Assembly (NCBI GenBank): GCA_963969495.1
Contig: OZ018317.1
Span: forward strand, 222,030,735 to 222,094,734
Direction: 5' to 3'
From: Ceratothoa steindachneri
Lineage: Eukaryota > Arthropoda > Malacostraca > Isopoda > Cymothoidae
Length of the DNA: 64,000 nt
Shown here: positions 26,617 through 38,229 of the stretch, piece by piece
Position numbering within the stretch: position 1 is the stretch's first letter
Layout of the letters: every line of letters begins with the position of its first letter
The notes under the pieces: model-generated
Told to the model about the DNA's origin: nothing
What the model saw: the letters and a program-made list of their open reading frames with translations, nothing else
The model's database searches: none
Program-made: the position numbers and the translations under genes

Positions 26617-27209
26617 TTACAGTACGACTCGAGGCATTAAACCAAAGTTATACCTATCACTGCCAATTCTAAAGACTGGAAAGATGGCCTAACAGTCGTT
26701 TAGAGTCGTGTTCAAATGCCTAGAGTCGTAAACCGGAGTCGTTCCTCTCTCAGATGTTTAATATAGGTATATAAAATGACTCAGTGTTATCAGTTATGTA
26801 TGCCTCTATAAGTTAAGTATTCATGGTTATATATTTAAATATTTGATCATCCGTATGTAGTTGGTGTTGACCGTTTCTTGATCAATATAAATAGTTCATA
26901 TCTTTGTCAAGTGTGGTTGCTAAATTATCAATAGACAACTAATTCATTAATTTTTTTGTATTATTGAGAAATCTTGAGTTGCCCTCGTTATTAAAGGCTT
27001 TCAAATATTATACCAAATTACCCATGTACGTATACATAACTGATAACACTGAGTGATCATATGTACATTAAACATCGGAGAGAGGAATGACTCCAGTTTA
27101 CGATTCGGCGCATTTGAGCACGACTCGAACTGACTTTTAGGCAACTCTTCCTGTCGCTGAAATTGGCAGTGATAAATAAATTGGTTTAATGCCTCGAGTC
27201 GTATTGTAA
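26617..27209. repeat. Fold-back element with ~200-bp inverted arms
   Basis: The ends are inverted: TTACAGTACGACTCGAGGCA (26617-) against the complement of ..GCCTCGAGTCGTATTGTAA (to 27209). Homology continues for about 200 bp: ATTAAACCA, TATCACTGCCAATT, GAGTCGTGnTCAAATG, TCCTCTCTCnGATGTTTAAT, CAGTGTTATCAGTTATGTAT. The arms (about 26617-26815 and 27010-27209) are separated by about 190 bp. No ORF is inside. This is the shape of a non-autonomous fold-back or long-TIR MITE. Confidence 0.85.
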
Positions 27210-28042
27210 GGGTGAGTTAGGTGTCCTCTTTAAACTTCCTCTCCCTACTCCGTCTGACCTCAATTTAAATAAAAATTAAAATTATACAATCTTATTCGCT
27301 TATAATAATTAATTAACAGCGTTTAAGAACACCAACTTTTTTTATGTAATACTGATTATAACTTATAATATTTTAATATCTCCTACCATGATTAGTGTAC
27401 ATAAATAATTCATTACTTCGAATAGTAGTTTTTTATGGGTGTTGATGGCGGAGGAGTGCATATTGTCTTGTCCAGAAGTGCCACACTTATTCTAGGGTTT
27501 TATGACGTTGTTGCCACATGAAACTGAGATGAAAGGTCATTGTTGGAGAGGTTGAACTAACAATGGTATTTGAATGTGTGTCTGAATGCTCTCTAATGTA
27601 GATAAGTTGCTTCTGGTTTAATGGGTTAAGATACATAATGCAAAACATAGAGATAATACTAACTTAGGAATAAGTACTAGGGTATGAAATAATTACAGAT
27701 TAAATTTTCTCCAAAAATGGAGGATAGGTTAAAATGCAGTTTCATCCACCCTAACATGTACAACCTGGAGCTATGCTCATTTTATATCGGTAATTTATTA
27801 TGCATTGGTCAGAAGCTCAAGAAGTGGAAATATAAGAGACACGGATCGGTAAATCATCCCACATCCATTTCGTTGTCCAAGTGTGAAACTCCAAACTGCA
27901 AAGATTAACAAGCACTCAGAATACTGACCTTTTCAAGCTTGAAGTTGACGAATTTTTACTTAATAGCACCATTTATTTTTTCTTTAAACTGAAATTTTTA
28001 ACTTATTAAAGTCTGTAAAGGCCCTAACACGTATGAATTTTT
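27210..28042. other. Unassigned sequence
   Basis: No features recognised; short open stretches such as 27717-27908 have no domain. Confidence 0.45.
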
Positions 28043-28150
28043 TTTAATCTACCACAAGAAGTAGTCAGCGCTCCAAGCACAGAAATTAGGAAAGAAAAAT
28101 TAGACGAATATTTAAAAGAAAATAAATTTAAAATAGCTTACAAATATTAG
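28043..28150 (+). pseudogene. LINE (CR1-type) C-terminal scrap
   Basis: Thirty-five codons ending in a stop read FNLPQEVVSAPSTEI then KLDEYLKENKFKI. They match the conserved end of CR1-type ORF2 (W..LP..VV.A.S...FK..LD.Y), also seen at the end of the LINE at 35930-37603. The upstream RT is absent, as in a 5'-truncated insertion. Confidence 0.6.
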
Positions 28151-29334
28151 AGGAGGGGTCGACCCAAATTAGCCTTATTCTGGGCTTAATATGTATAAGT
28201 TTTTATGGCTCCCTGTAAGTGTCATTACATTGTTTGTTCAAATTAAGTTCACCCCGTGGACATATTTGCAGTTTGTCCTACCGAGGCGGGTTAAATAAAT
28301 GAATACCGAAGATACGAAAGATAATAAAATGCAGCTACAAACGGAAATAAAAACTTACCCAAGTTGATGGTGGCAAATTACAGACGCCAGAAGAAAAGCC
28401 TGCAATGCAGAATCATCGAGAGATGAGTCTTAATTAGGTGAGTTAAATGGACTCTGAGGTAAAATTGGTCATAGGGGAAAGAAAACGTCATCTAGATGAT
28501 GATGTTGTTGAACAACATAAGGCATTTCTTTTGCTCTTAGGACGTTGTTGGACAATTTCACTGACAACTCCACTTTCATGCAATTTTCGAAAACAATACA
28601 TCAGCCTCCTGTCACAACTTTATTCTTCTTCATTTCCTATTATCAAGGCATTTTATATAGAAATATATGAGGTCCTTGGTACATACTCCTGATGCCATAT
28701 CTTTCAAAAGAGGATCCCTGATTAAGATGGTATTTGGGGTATTTTTCCATGAGAATAAATATAAGATGGATTTCTATGTAAACGAAGAGGAAAGTTCATG
28801 GTATTGCCTTTTCTTCCTTTTTTTGCGGGCATTCTATACCTAGCAGAGGTGTTTACTCACGAGGGGAAGGATTGGAGGAGGGCAGAGGGATGAAGACAGA
28901 GGATGTATAAATTAATAAAAATATCAATAATGTAGGCTGAGAGTAAAAAAAAAACGCAATAGAAAATCCCCAAACCTGAGGATCGGGACAGTGAATCCGT
29001 AAGAAGAACCTACCAAAGAGTTCGTAAAAATAAAACCCGTAGTCAATAGTACAAGCTTAACTCCCTGGAGGTTCATTATGGATGTAAGTGGTCGTTCAAT
29101 GAGGATTAAGTGAGAACTTGTTCCGATGTTTCAAACTCACTCATTGGTACTTCGGTGAACTTACTGTGCCTGCCTCTGCCCTCTTTTCTCTCCACAAATT
29201 TCATCCTGTCTTCTCTCTCATCGCTATCTTCCCTACTGACCCAAAGCCTATGTCAAATCAGATCCAAAGAAAATTGAGACACTAATAATAGAGAGAACAA
29301 AGCGAACTTGTCATCAACGAAGAATGGAATCTCT
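28151..29334. other. Unassigned sequence
   Basis: No gene recognised. Includes an AT-rich region with a poly(A) run near 28945. Confidence 0.45.
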
Positions 29335-29337
29335 GGA

Positions 29338-29450
29338 TATTGAGTGTCATAAAGAGGTGTGTTGCCTCTGAATATTGAGTGTCACACCGAAAAGTGTCTC
29401 TTCCGGTTATTTAATGCCAAACTGAAGGGTGGTGTGCCCCTGGTTACACT
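29338..29450 (+). repeat. Left minisatellite of the candidate element, 35-bp period
   Basis: Units start at 29338 (TATTGAGTGTCAT), 29373 (TATTGAGTGTCAC) and 29408 (TATTTAATGCCA), exactly 35 bp apart; a fourth is faint. Confidence 0.75.
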
Positions 29451-29864
29451 GGTCAACACACATTTTTCAGCAGAAGCCTTACTATACCTTTTAAATGCAT
29501 TTTCCATGTTGAATCCGAATCTGTTTTCGGTTTTGCTCTAGCACGTACCGTTTTTAAGATATGCCAAAAAATCAAAATGGCCGCCTGCGATTATAAAATG
29601 TAGTATATTAGTGGTATTGCTCTATTGCATGCATCATTATTGTACTGCTAAGAGGAGCATTCTAGATGCTTCGTGAGTTCTCGCTGGTTAAAGGGGTATA
29701 GAGAATAATTCATTTATATTTGTAACCCGCATGCATATTTTGCGCAATTATTTATAATTCTGTTTTATTCTTTCAGGTGGTTCCTCATGTGATGTGCATC
29801 TTCTAAGCTGATTCTTCTGCGTTGATCGTAAGAGGCTTCCAAATATTTCAACAGAGCAATAACA

Positions 29865-31512
29865 ATGCCTCGAGAGTGCAAAAATCACCCAGATAAATTC
29901 TGGTATGTATGTGGGCATTTTACCTGAAAATATCAGCAGTGTACTATCACAAATAAGATAAAGAAAATGTACAAACTCTACTTCGGTTGCTCTCTGGGTG
30001 ACCAAGATAAAGCATGGGCACCACACCAATTTTTACTTCCTGCTCTAATGGATTACCAGAATGGATTAACAAAAAGAAAGCTTTATGCCCTTCGCTGTTC
30101 CTATGATATGGAGAGAACCCAGAGATCATTTCGAAGATTACTATTTCTGCAGTGTAACCACAAAATGGTTTTCTGCAAAGAACAAGCACCAAATTGTTTA
30201 TCCAACCATGGATTCGGCCTGCAAAAGAGTTTCACATGATGTATCTTTGACAATTCCAGTTTCACCTGATGATGGCCTCGTACCTGATGATAGCAGTATT
30301 TAAGGTGCATTCACTTTAAATGCGGATGTTGAATATGAGGATACTAACTCTGAGGCAAAGTTATTTACTCAGGAAGATTTGAATGATCTTGTGAGAGATC
30401 TGTCACTGTCAAAGGAGAAAGCAGAATTTCTAGCATCTCGACCACAGGAAAAATTCTTACTCGAAAAACATGTGCATGTGAGTTACTTTAGAAAGCATAA
30501 TCGTGATTTAACCTCATTCTCCACAGTTAATGGACCTCTCTGCTACTGCCGTGATATAAATGGATTGTTCGAAGCCTTGTGACAGACATATGAGGCGTCT
30601 AACTGGCGTCTCTTTATTGATACTTCTAAGACAAGTCTGAAAGATGTCCTCTTGCACAATGGCAATGTAAAGCCTTTTATTCCTATTGGCCTTCTGTCCA
30701 CCTTAAGGAGACATATGAGAATATGGATATTCTTCTTAAAGCTATATACTACCAAGCTCATCAGTGGTACATCTGTGGTTATCTAAAAGTCATAGGCATG
30801 CCAATGGGTATGCAAGGAGGATTCACAAAGTACTGTTGCTTCCTATGCCTGTGGGATAGCCGTTCCACTGCAAAACATTATGACAAGCGTGACTTTCTCA
30901 TATGAGCCTGGAATAAGCAATGTTCAGTCTGTCCCTCTGGTAGAGCCTCCGAAAATGTATCTGGCACCTCTTCATTTAAAACTAGGTCTAATGAAAAACT
31001 TCGTGAAAGCAATGACTAAGGACAATTCTCAGGGATTCCAATACATGTGCAAAAGAATTCCACAACTGAGCGCGGCAAAAATAAAAGAAAGCATATTTGT
31101 GGGACCACAAATTATGGAGGTTTTAGCAGACCCTGACTTCGAGAAGACCTTCACTCCTCTTGAACTAAATGCATGGCTAGCCTTAAAGTGGTTATATGCA
31201 AACTTTCTGGGCATCAACAAGTCACTTTCATACAGAGATGGCGTGGGAAACCTTCTTTAATCTTATAAAGAAATGGGATGCCGTATGTCACTTAAAATCC
31301 ATTGCCTGCATTTGCACCTAGACTTTTTCCCAGAAAACTTTGGAGCCATAAGTGACGAGCCAGGTGAACGTTTCCCCTAGGGTATCAAGACCATGGAAAC
31401 TTGCTATCAAGGATTTTGGAATGATAGCATGATGGGAGATCATTGTTGGATGTTGTATCGTGATAATCCTGAGAAAAAATGTAAACGCAAATCCCATGCA
31501 CAACGTTTATGA
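29865..31512 (+). pseudogene. Uncharacterised multicopy protein family, copy 1 (decayed)
   Basis: The ATG at 29865 starts MPRECKNHPDKFWYVCG. Ordered blocks follow, in changing frames: YFGCSLGDQDKAWAPH; MPFAVPMIWREPRDH then YYFC; KNKHQIVYPTMDSACK; TQEDLNDLVRDLSLSKEK; WRLFIDTSKTSLKDVLLHNG; KYCCFLCLWDSR; LAPLHLKLGLMKNFVKAM; IKESIFVGPQIMEVL; FPENFGAISDEPGERF; and CWMLYRDNPEKK, ending at 31512. Breaks: TGA at about 29925, a frameshift near 30070, stops at 30301 and 30580, shifts near 30700 and 30890, stop at 31258. The sequence resembles hypothetical proteins I recall as multicopy in invertebrate genomes. No function is known to me. Cys pairs suggest zinc binding; acidic FIDTS and DEPGERF could belong to an RNase H-like fold, which is speculation. 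The intact product would be about 550 residues. Confidence 0.8.
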
Positions 31513-31954
31513 ATTCGAGTTTTGACTTATTAGCCCTTCAATTATTGTTTACCATTCTTATACATGCAATATAAGTACTATTAACTTTATGATGCTTGAG
31601 GAATAAAAAAAAACATGGCTATTTATCTTTATCATATGTTTACGCCTAAAGAGAATGAAAAATGTTAGAGTTTCTATATGTTAAATGCATTATTTTGGGT
31701 TAGTTCAACTTCTTAATGCACATGGAGATATACAGAAGGCAGATTCTTTCTACATATATCACCAGTTTTGGCAAATAAATCAGAGTAAAACGCTACATTC
31801 TATCAGCGACGGCGGTGATATTGCATTTTTGAATATCTCGAAAACCTGATGTGGTAAAGAAAACCTAAGTCAGATTAGAAATCAGCGAGAAAAATGCCAT
31901 GAGAAAAGTTTGCTCAGGCTTCTGATGATTAGAAAAGTTCAAATTTGTTTGCCA

Positions 31955-32220
31955 GTGTTATTGAATGTCACACCAACGAGTGGTACTTCTAGGTAGTGAG
32001 TGCAATAATGAAGAGTGTCAGTGCTCAGTTCTTGAGTACCCTTGCAAATAGTAAAAGTGCCTGGCTCTTGAGTACCATAGGGAAAAACACTGTTTGGCAA
32101 TTGAGTGCTACAAAAAAAGAGTGACAGTGCTTGGCTCTTAAGTACCACCACATTGATTTTCACTAAAGTGTTACCGTAAAGAGTACTAATGCTTGGCTCT
32201 TGAATGTTACAACGAAGGAT
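31955..32220 (+). repeat. Right minisatellite of the candidate element, ~36-bp period
   Basis: About eight units with cores TTGAATGTCACACC, GTGAGTGCA, TTGAGTACC, TTGAGTACCA, TTGAGTGCT, TTAAGTACC, AAAGTGTTACC and TTGAATGTTAC begin near 31960, 31996, 32032, 32068, 32101, 32139, 32165 and 32201. Several also share GTGCTTGGCTC. Same motif and orientation as the left array. Confidence 0.78.
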
Positions 32221-32920
32221 GGTACAAGTTGGCCAGAGGCGATCCTCGAATGTGGGTCAGTGTGTAGAAACCCCTCCACTGCAGAGTGTGCAGCCCCCAC
32301 CCTCCCCCCTCACTCAACTGGACATCTCAACTCGCCTAAACCTGTTTGGCGCAGTCGTTGACAAGAATCAGGGCTTCGCGCCATAAAATGCAAATTTTCC
32401 CAAACCGACTCCGTACCGGTTTCAAGATCGCGTGTGCTGGCGGCGCTGCAAATTTGGCTATCTGCCTGTGTAAAGGGTAGATAGAAAGGGTTAACAAGGA
32501 TAAAGTACCATACACAAACGAACTCATTCTTTATCTTGCGGATTATGCCACATAGATGACTCACATATACAGTAGATTCGTAGCCATTTCCGTCGTCAAT
32601 CTTTTCCACAATCCCGAATTCGACGGTGATTGCGTGCAACCATACATTGGAAAGTGGATTATCCCCACCACACATCCAGACATTCATTCCTACACGCAAC
32701 ATCCAGGTAATTGGGGCAAGGATGCGAGAGAGCATTGGCCGCGGGCATTCCGCCAACCCGTGGGAATTCAATCACTACTGTGGGAAATACCTGGCGAGAG
32801 ACGTGGTTTACTCGACCATGGTGTATTCCTCTATCTCAACAGCGGGTTCTTGCCCTCAATAATGAGGACTGATTACCACCCTACCCACTACAGTTGAAAT
32901 CCTTTGGTCTATCCGTGAGA
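32221..32920. other. Unassigned; open stretch 32556-32897 without domain
   Basis: A 113-codon plus-strand open stretch overlaps others in all frames; no motif was recognised and no coding claim is made. Confidence 0.4.
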
Positions 32921-32924
32921 CTCG

Positions 32925-32980
32925 AGGTCTCGTGGTAAAGGGACTTGCGCCTTCTGGGTCGGAGTTTCAGGTTCAGGCAG
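32925..32980 (+). repeat. Weak tRNA-like SINE head candidate
   Basis: GGTCTCGTGGTAAAGGG is followed 30 bases on by CAGGTTCAGGC, a possible A-box/B-box pair. The CTCGTGG motif is shared with the candidate at 62675-62742. Both boxes deviate from consensus. Confidence 0.3.
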
Positions 32981-35929
32981 TGGCAAAAAGACCTTCGACT
33001 CTTTTTGACACTTAATTTCCACTTCGCTTTTCATTTGTCTGCGTCGAATCCGGGTGGGACTCACGCCTTCAATCTTTAGGAGTGGGGGAGGGGGTATACA
33101 ATTTGTGGGGATATATACTTGAAAAAAACGTACCCATTATACACAAAGAAATATGTAAACATGTACGAAAGCACGAAGTGTATCGTATACCGCCAAAATA
33201 CACATATTTATAATGCTAAACATGAAAAAAACACACATGGACTTACATAGGTAGATGGTAAATTCACCTAAAACCAGATTTACATATACACAACGAACAC
33301 CAGCATAAGCATATACCCCAGCGCTCAAACAAACAGAATAAAAATAATGTACACAAATATTATGCATATAAAAAATAGCTACAGCAGTACAAACACATTC
33401 AGACGCTGAGAAATAGACGTATGTGCACAAACCAAGATAAACATACTGGATGTGCTTGGACAAAGGCATAAATACAATAAACATACATGAAAAACACACC
33501 CCAAACAGATTTATATAAACACACGTTCGCACTCAAACCCACACATACCTATACCCATGTAAACACACACACAAACACACACACAGCAAATCTAAACGAG
33601 GTGTCATTAGTATTAATTTCCGTAAAAATCGGGCGCCATTAATTACTGGTTGGTGAACCTTGTAATTAGGGGCCCGTGATCGATCCCCATTTTGAGGTGC
33701 TAAGAGGATGGGAGAGACGGAGGGAAGGGGGCATCTCCCCTTAAAAATACAGCCTCCACCTAATTGGCCTGTGACTCAGCTCCCCGAAATGGAACAAGTC
33801 ATTACACTGGCCCCTCACAGGACCCTCCAAGGGTTGGCCTTTGGGGTGTGAGGGAAAAGGGCTAGGGTGGCAAATGAAAAACGGGAGAATTCGTAGTCAG
33901 GTTATCCCGGGATTCGCTAATAGGATCTTAGAATGGAGGATGACACGTCTGGGCACCGAAAGTACCAAAGCACTCAGAGGAACTATCATATGAGGGAGTC
34001 TAGGGCAAATTTAATTCAAATAATAACAATAATATAAAAATAAACCTCGGTCAGCATCGATAACCGTGTTTCTCCGCGCGAGTAGTAGTCGTGGCGCAAA
34101 CTCAAGGCGTTTTGCGTGCGCATATACACGGTTCCATTTACGTATTCAGGTAGGAAAGCACATGGTTTTACTGGTGCTCATGTGCACCGAGCTTTATTAG
34201 AGATTTAGCCTAAAATCTTAATCCCCTTTTAGGCTTAAGAGAAGTTTAAGCAAGCAGCTGTGTTTTATGGCACGGAGACTATATTGGTCCTCTTATAAGT
34301 TTTTATTCGTTGTATCCTTCTTTGTTCGTGCTTTATCTTCTTATCCTAAATCTTGTTTATTTCTGCCTACAAATGAAATTAACGGGTAATGTTATAAAAT
34401 ATGAATTTTACTATTAAGTGCCTTAGTAAAAAAGTAATTATAGCATATTTATGTAGATAAAACGGGAAGCCCACCTCTCACTTTCATACTTAGGAAACAT
34501 ACATTTGCATATAATTAGATAGACAGATCGATCGATAGATTATATATCAGCAGATACGAATTAAACGCTAAGCAGTTCACAAAGTTTACATTTCTTTTTC
34601 AAAGCTCAGCTGTTCTGAGGATCCAACTCTCTCATATGCTGACCAAATTCTGTAATTGATTTTTCGACTTAAATGATACCACAGTGAAATCGTGCAATCT
34701 AAGCAGAAAAACCAAAACACTCCTAAAAAAGTTTAGCTCTTCTTTGTATCCATTTTTCTCATATGTAGACCAAATTCTGTAATTGATTTTTTCGACCCGA
34801 AATGATATCACAGCAGAAATCGTGCACGTAAGCAGCCAAAACCAAAACACTGCTAAAAAAATGCTTAGGAATCTGTTATACCATAAAAATCCTTTTATAC
34901 TTGACTTCATACGTTACCGGTTTCACCCAATTTTAAGATAGGTTAGGAAAAGTGTATGCCCGCCAACTGGTTTTAAAAGTAGCAAATAAACAGGCAGTGC
35001 TGGAAAATGACCTGCGTTTCTTAGGTTAGTATTGATAGACCAACATAAAAACTCTGTGAAAACTCCTGCCACGTACTATAGGATTGGGAGACATTAATTA
35101 AATTACTCAATAACTCCTCCTAAGTAGTATCCTATTGGTAAAGCCCTTTGGAGATGAGCCCTACCTTCTCTCATACAAACCTTATATAAAACCCTTGTAA
35201 ACTTCAGATCAGGAGACAGTCTGAGCAAATCTTTTAATTTAATAAAGCTAAAATCATACAGCCCCTTTTGCTCTCCGCCACTACGTCGTACCGGGTCTTC
35301 ATCAAAGACGGGAAAGCAAACAATCTAGGTGCTGTCGCCACTCAGGGCAACACGAAGCATTAGGTATAGTTGCTGTGACCACTTAGGGTCACACGGAGTT
35401 ATACTACGATCGAACCTCCTGCAAGAATCATCATTCAACGTCAGATTGCATCGTGTATCAATACTACTGGGCAGTCCTTTCTCACAAAGAAGAATTCTGT
35501 TGCGCCGACTGACAAATCTCCTTGACTGCGTGCCCCATCTACTTACTGAGGGTCATTGGTGCCACAGCCATAGTTACCAGGCCAGAAGGGTGCACATCAA
35601 TATTCCAACAAGGTATAATTAGCTCGGATGAGTAACACTTATCGAGACATCAAGAATATATCCCTCTTTCTTTCCTGGCGCTTATTCTTTTATTTCTCCC
35701 CTTTTGTATTTTAGCCGCTTTTCTGTTTAATGTTTATTCTGATATCCGTGCAATCTCTCTCTTGCTCTCTCTCTTTTTCTCTCTCTTTCTTGGTCTCCCA
35801 CTCTCACTTCGTCTTTCTCTCTCCTCCTTTCTCTCTCTAGTTAAGTACGTTTTGAGTTAGTTAAGTACGTTCGTCGAAATAATGGAAAGTCAAAGAGACC
35901 ACCGTGGGTTAGCCCTTTAATAATTAACT
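32981..35929. other. No gene recognised; AC-rich and CT-rich patches
   Basis: 33120-33600 is rich in ACACA/ATACA and ends in an (AC)n run near 33565-33588. Two similar blocks at about 34640-34720 and 34755-34850 share ACCAAATTCTGTAATTGATTT and CAAAACACTnCTAAAAAA, a local direct duplication about 120 bp apart. 35750-35845 is a CT-rich low-complexity tract. Confidence 0.5.
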
Positions 35930-37603
35930 TAATTCGGGAGCGTAATAAAGACTATCAAAGTTTTTAAAAAAACGAAACGACAACAAATCGGGAAAAATAC
36001 GTAGACGCTCGAAAGCTGGTAAAGCGGGCCATTAGAGAATCTAAGTTGAAATATGAAAAAGACCTTGCTATAAATTCGAAACACGAACCGAAACGGTTTT
36101 ACAGTTAAGTTAACAGTAGAAAACCCCATAAAGGGTTCAATAGGGCCGATCAGAGGTAAAGATGGTGTTATGACGGATGTCGCAGAACAATTTGCTAAAA
36201 TATTAAATGAGTACTTCTCGAGCGTTTTTACTATTGAAGACGTGACGCAATTAGAAACACTAGGCGAGGACATAAATTTTGAAAGACAAAATACCCTATC
36301 CAATATAAATATAAATGAAGGGGAGATTCTCTCATATATTAATAAAATGAAAAAGTCGAAGTCACCCGGGCTCGATTGGGTTTACCCAACACATCTTAAA
36401 GAATTAAAAAATGAATTAGCAAGACCGCTCTGCACGATTTTCAATCGATCAATAGAGGAAGGCCTAGTTCCAATAGAGTTCAAGCGTGCTAATGTTACGC
36501 CGATATTCAAAAAAGGGGATAAAACTGAGCCTACTAATTTCCGTCCCATCAGTCTAACTTCTGTAATTGGAAAACTCTTAGAATCGATAATTAGAGATAG
36601 GTTGTTGAGCCATTGTGAAACAAATAATTTAATTGCAGACTCCCAGCATGGATTTAGACGGGGGCGCTCGTGCCTAACCAATTCACTCTAATTTTTTCAT
36701 AATATGATTTGCATCTATGATGAAACTAAAGCGGCGGATATAATTTACCTTGACTTTAAAAAGGCCTTTGATACAGTCCCGCACGAAAGGCTATTGGTGA
36801 AAATTAGAGCAATTGGGGTGAGGGGTAACATACTTGAATGGATTAGAAACTGGCTATCAAATCGTTCACAGCGGGTTGTTGTAAATGGGGCGTGTTCAGA
36901 CTGGGCCCCAGTCACCAGCGGGGTACCACAGGGGTCAGTCCTGGGCCCATTATTATTTATTGTGTACATTAATGACTTGGATAATGGAGTGTTTAGTAGG
37001 ATCTCTAAATTTGCAGATGACACAAAGCTAGGAAGCCGTGCCCTTGCGAGACCCGATGTAGAGCAAATGCAAAGTGACCTTAATAAAATTGTGGAATGGG
37101 CAGATAAATGGCAAATGGGCTTCAACATAGGTAAATGCAAGGTCATGCATTTAGGATGTCAGAACTTAAAAGTAGAATACCATATGAAAGACCAAATTCT
37201 CGAATCCGTTAACTTAGAAAAAGACCTAGGGATTTTAATCTCGGAGGACCTTAAAGTATCAAAGCAAGGCACAGAAGCTTGCAAAAAAGCAAGCTTATTA
37301 AACCTACTATCACTTAAAAGTAGACGATTACGTGAACAATTGATAGAATTATTTAAAATCTTAAAAGGATTTACTAATATTGATTACAGACTATTGTTCA
37401 AGATGGACGAAAGAGCCAACACACGCCAAAATGGTTTAAAATTAGTGAACAAGCGATTTAACTCTACTATAGCCCCAAATTACTTCACGTTTAAAATCAC
37501 GGAAAGGTGGAATGGCCTTCCCAACCGTGTAGTTGAAAGCACGTCAGTTAATATGTTAAAAAACCGACTTGATCAGTACTGCACTAGCGTAAATATAACT
37601 TAG
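35930..37603 (+). pseudogene. CR1-type LINE reverse transcriptase, 5'-truncated
   Basis: RT region without an upstream endonuclease. Blocks: KSKSPGLDWVYPTHLKEL; FKRANVTPIFKKGDKTEPTN then FRPISLTSVIGKLLE; DSQHGFRRGRSCLTN, then a stop at 36689; DIIYLDFKKAFDTVPHERLL (first catalytic Asp); GVPQGSVLGPLLFIVYINDL; ISKFADDTKLG (FADD catalytic box); KWQMGFNIGKCKVMHLG. The C-terminus (LKILKGFTNIDYRLLF.. to RLDQYCTSVNIT) is joined directly after EACKKAS, so about 75 residues usually found there are deleted in frame. LINEs copy their RNA onto nicked DNA. This copy has one clear stop and a nearly intact 299-codon stretch, so it is young. Confidence 0.9.
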
Positions 37604-37911
37604 TAGGAGCATAAATTAAAACGTCATATATTATAAGGAGTTGAGGATTAAAATGAAATGATGAATAGAAAGATGCCAGCGACGCCTCCATGCATGGAGT
37701 GAATGTGAATTCCCTTTTTCTTTTTCTGTCTGTCCTATAAGTATATAATTTTCATCACTAGCAGGCAACGCCTGCGGGAAAAGAGAGTACTGTCCTATCA
37801 CCCCTTCCCCTGGTTCGAAAAAGCGTGTTATGTTAGTGTATTAGAGGGATAGCTAAACCTGCATGTTAAGGGTACACATGTAGATAAGTGTGTACCGTAG
37901 AGTTGAAATAG

Positions 37912-37968
<57 letters not shown>

Positions 37969-38229
37969 CAAAAAAACAGCATGAAAAAAGAGCATGATAC
38001 ACTAACGTTAGAATGTGTAAGCGGACTGGCCTTGAGTGGACCTTTGGGTCTTTGCTGTTTCCTATTTCTGTAGTTTTGTAGTACACCTCTCTCTTTCTTC
38101 GTCTCTGTTTCTCAATCTCGACATCACCTCGGCGATCCGTAGTAAAAACTGGCCTATAGCAACTTGAAAGCCAGCGATAGCGGCGAATACATCGATTGCC
38201 CAGTAGATAGAGAATTGTAACAAAGTCTA
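37604..38229. other. Spacer between two LINE relics, with (TA)n at 37915-37967
   Basis: Holds a 53-bp TA tract. Weakly complementary stretches on its two sides (about 37822-37848 and 37995-38020, around ATACACTAAC) hint at another TA-centred inverted pair, too degraded to claim. Confidence 0.4.
37915..37967. repeat. (TA)n microsatellite
   Basis: 53-bp TA run between two LINE relics. Confidence 0.95.

Larger units (their letters stand above)
29335..32220 (+). mobile_element. Candidate uncharacterised element: relic gene bracketed by ~36-bp tandem repeats
   Basis: Sequence shows a decayed gene (29865-31512) with tandem repeats of the same 35-36 bp unit and orientation on its left (29338-29450) and right (31955-32220). 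The shared core is like TTGAGTGTCACACCGAA..AGTG. Together with a second gene copy at 52831-59480, this suggests a repeated mobile unit about 2.9 kb long. No terminal inverted repeat or target duplication was identified, so mobility is an inference. Confidence 0.5.

Noticed and set aside
32556..32897. 113-codon plus-strand open stretch downstream of the unknown element
   Set aside because: Some coding-like residues but no family resemblance; overlaps another frame and a minus-strand frame.
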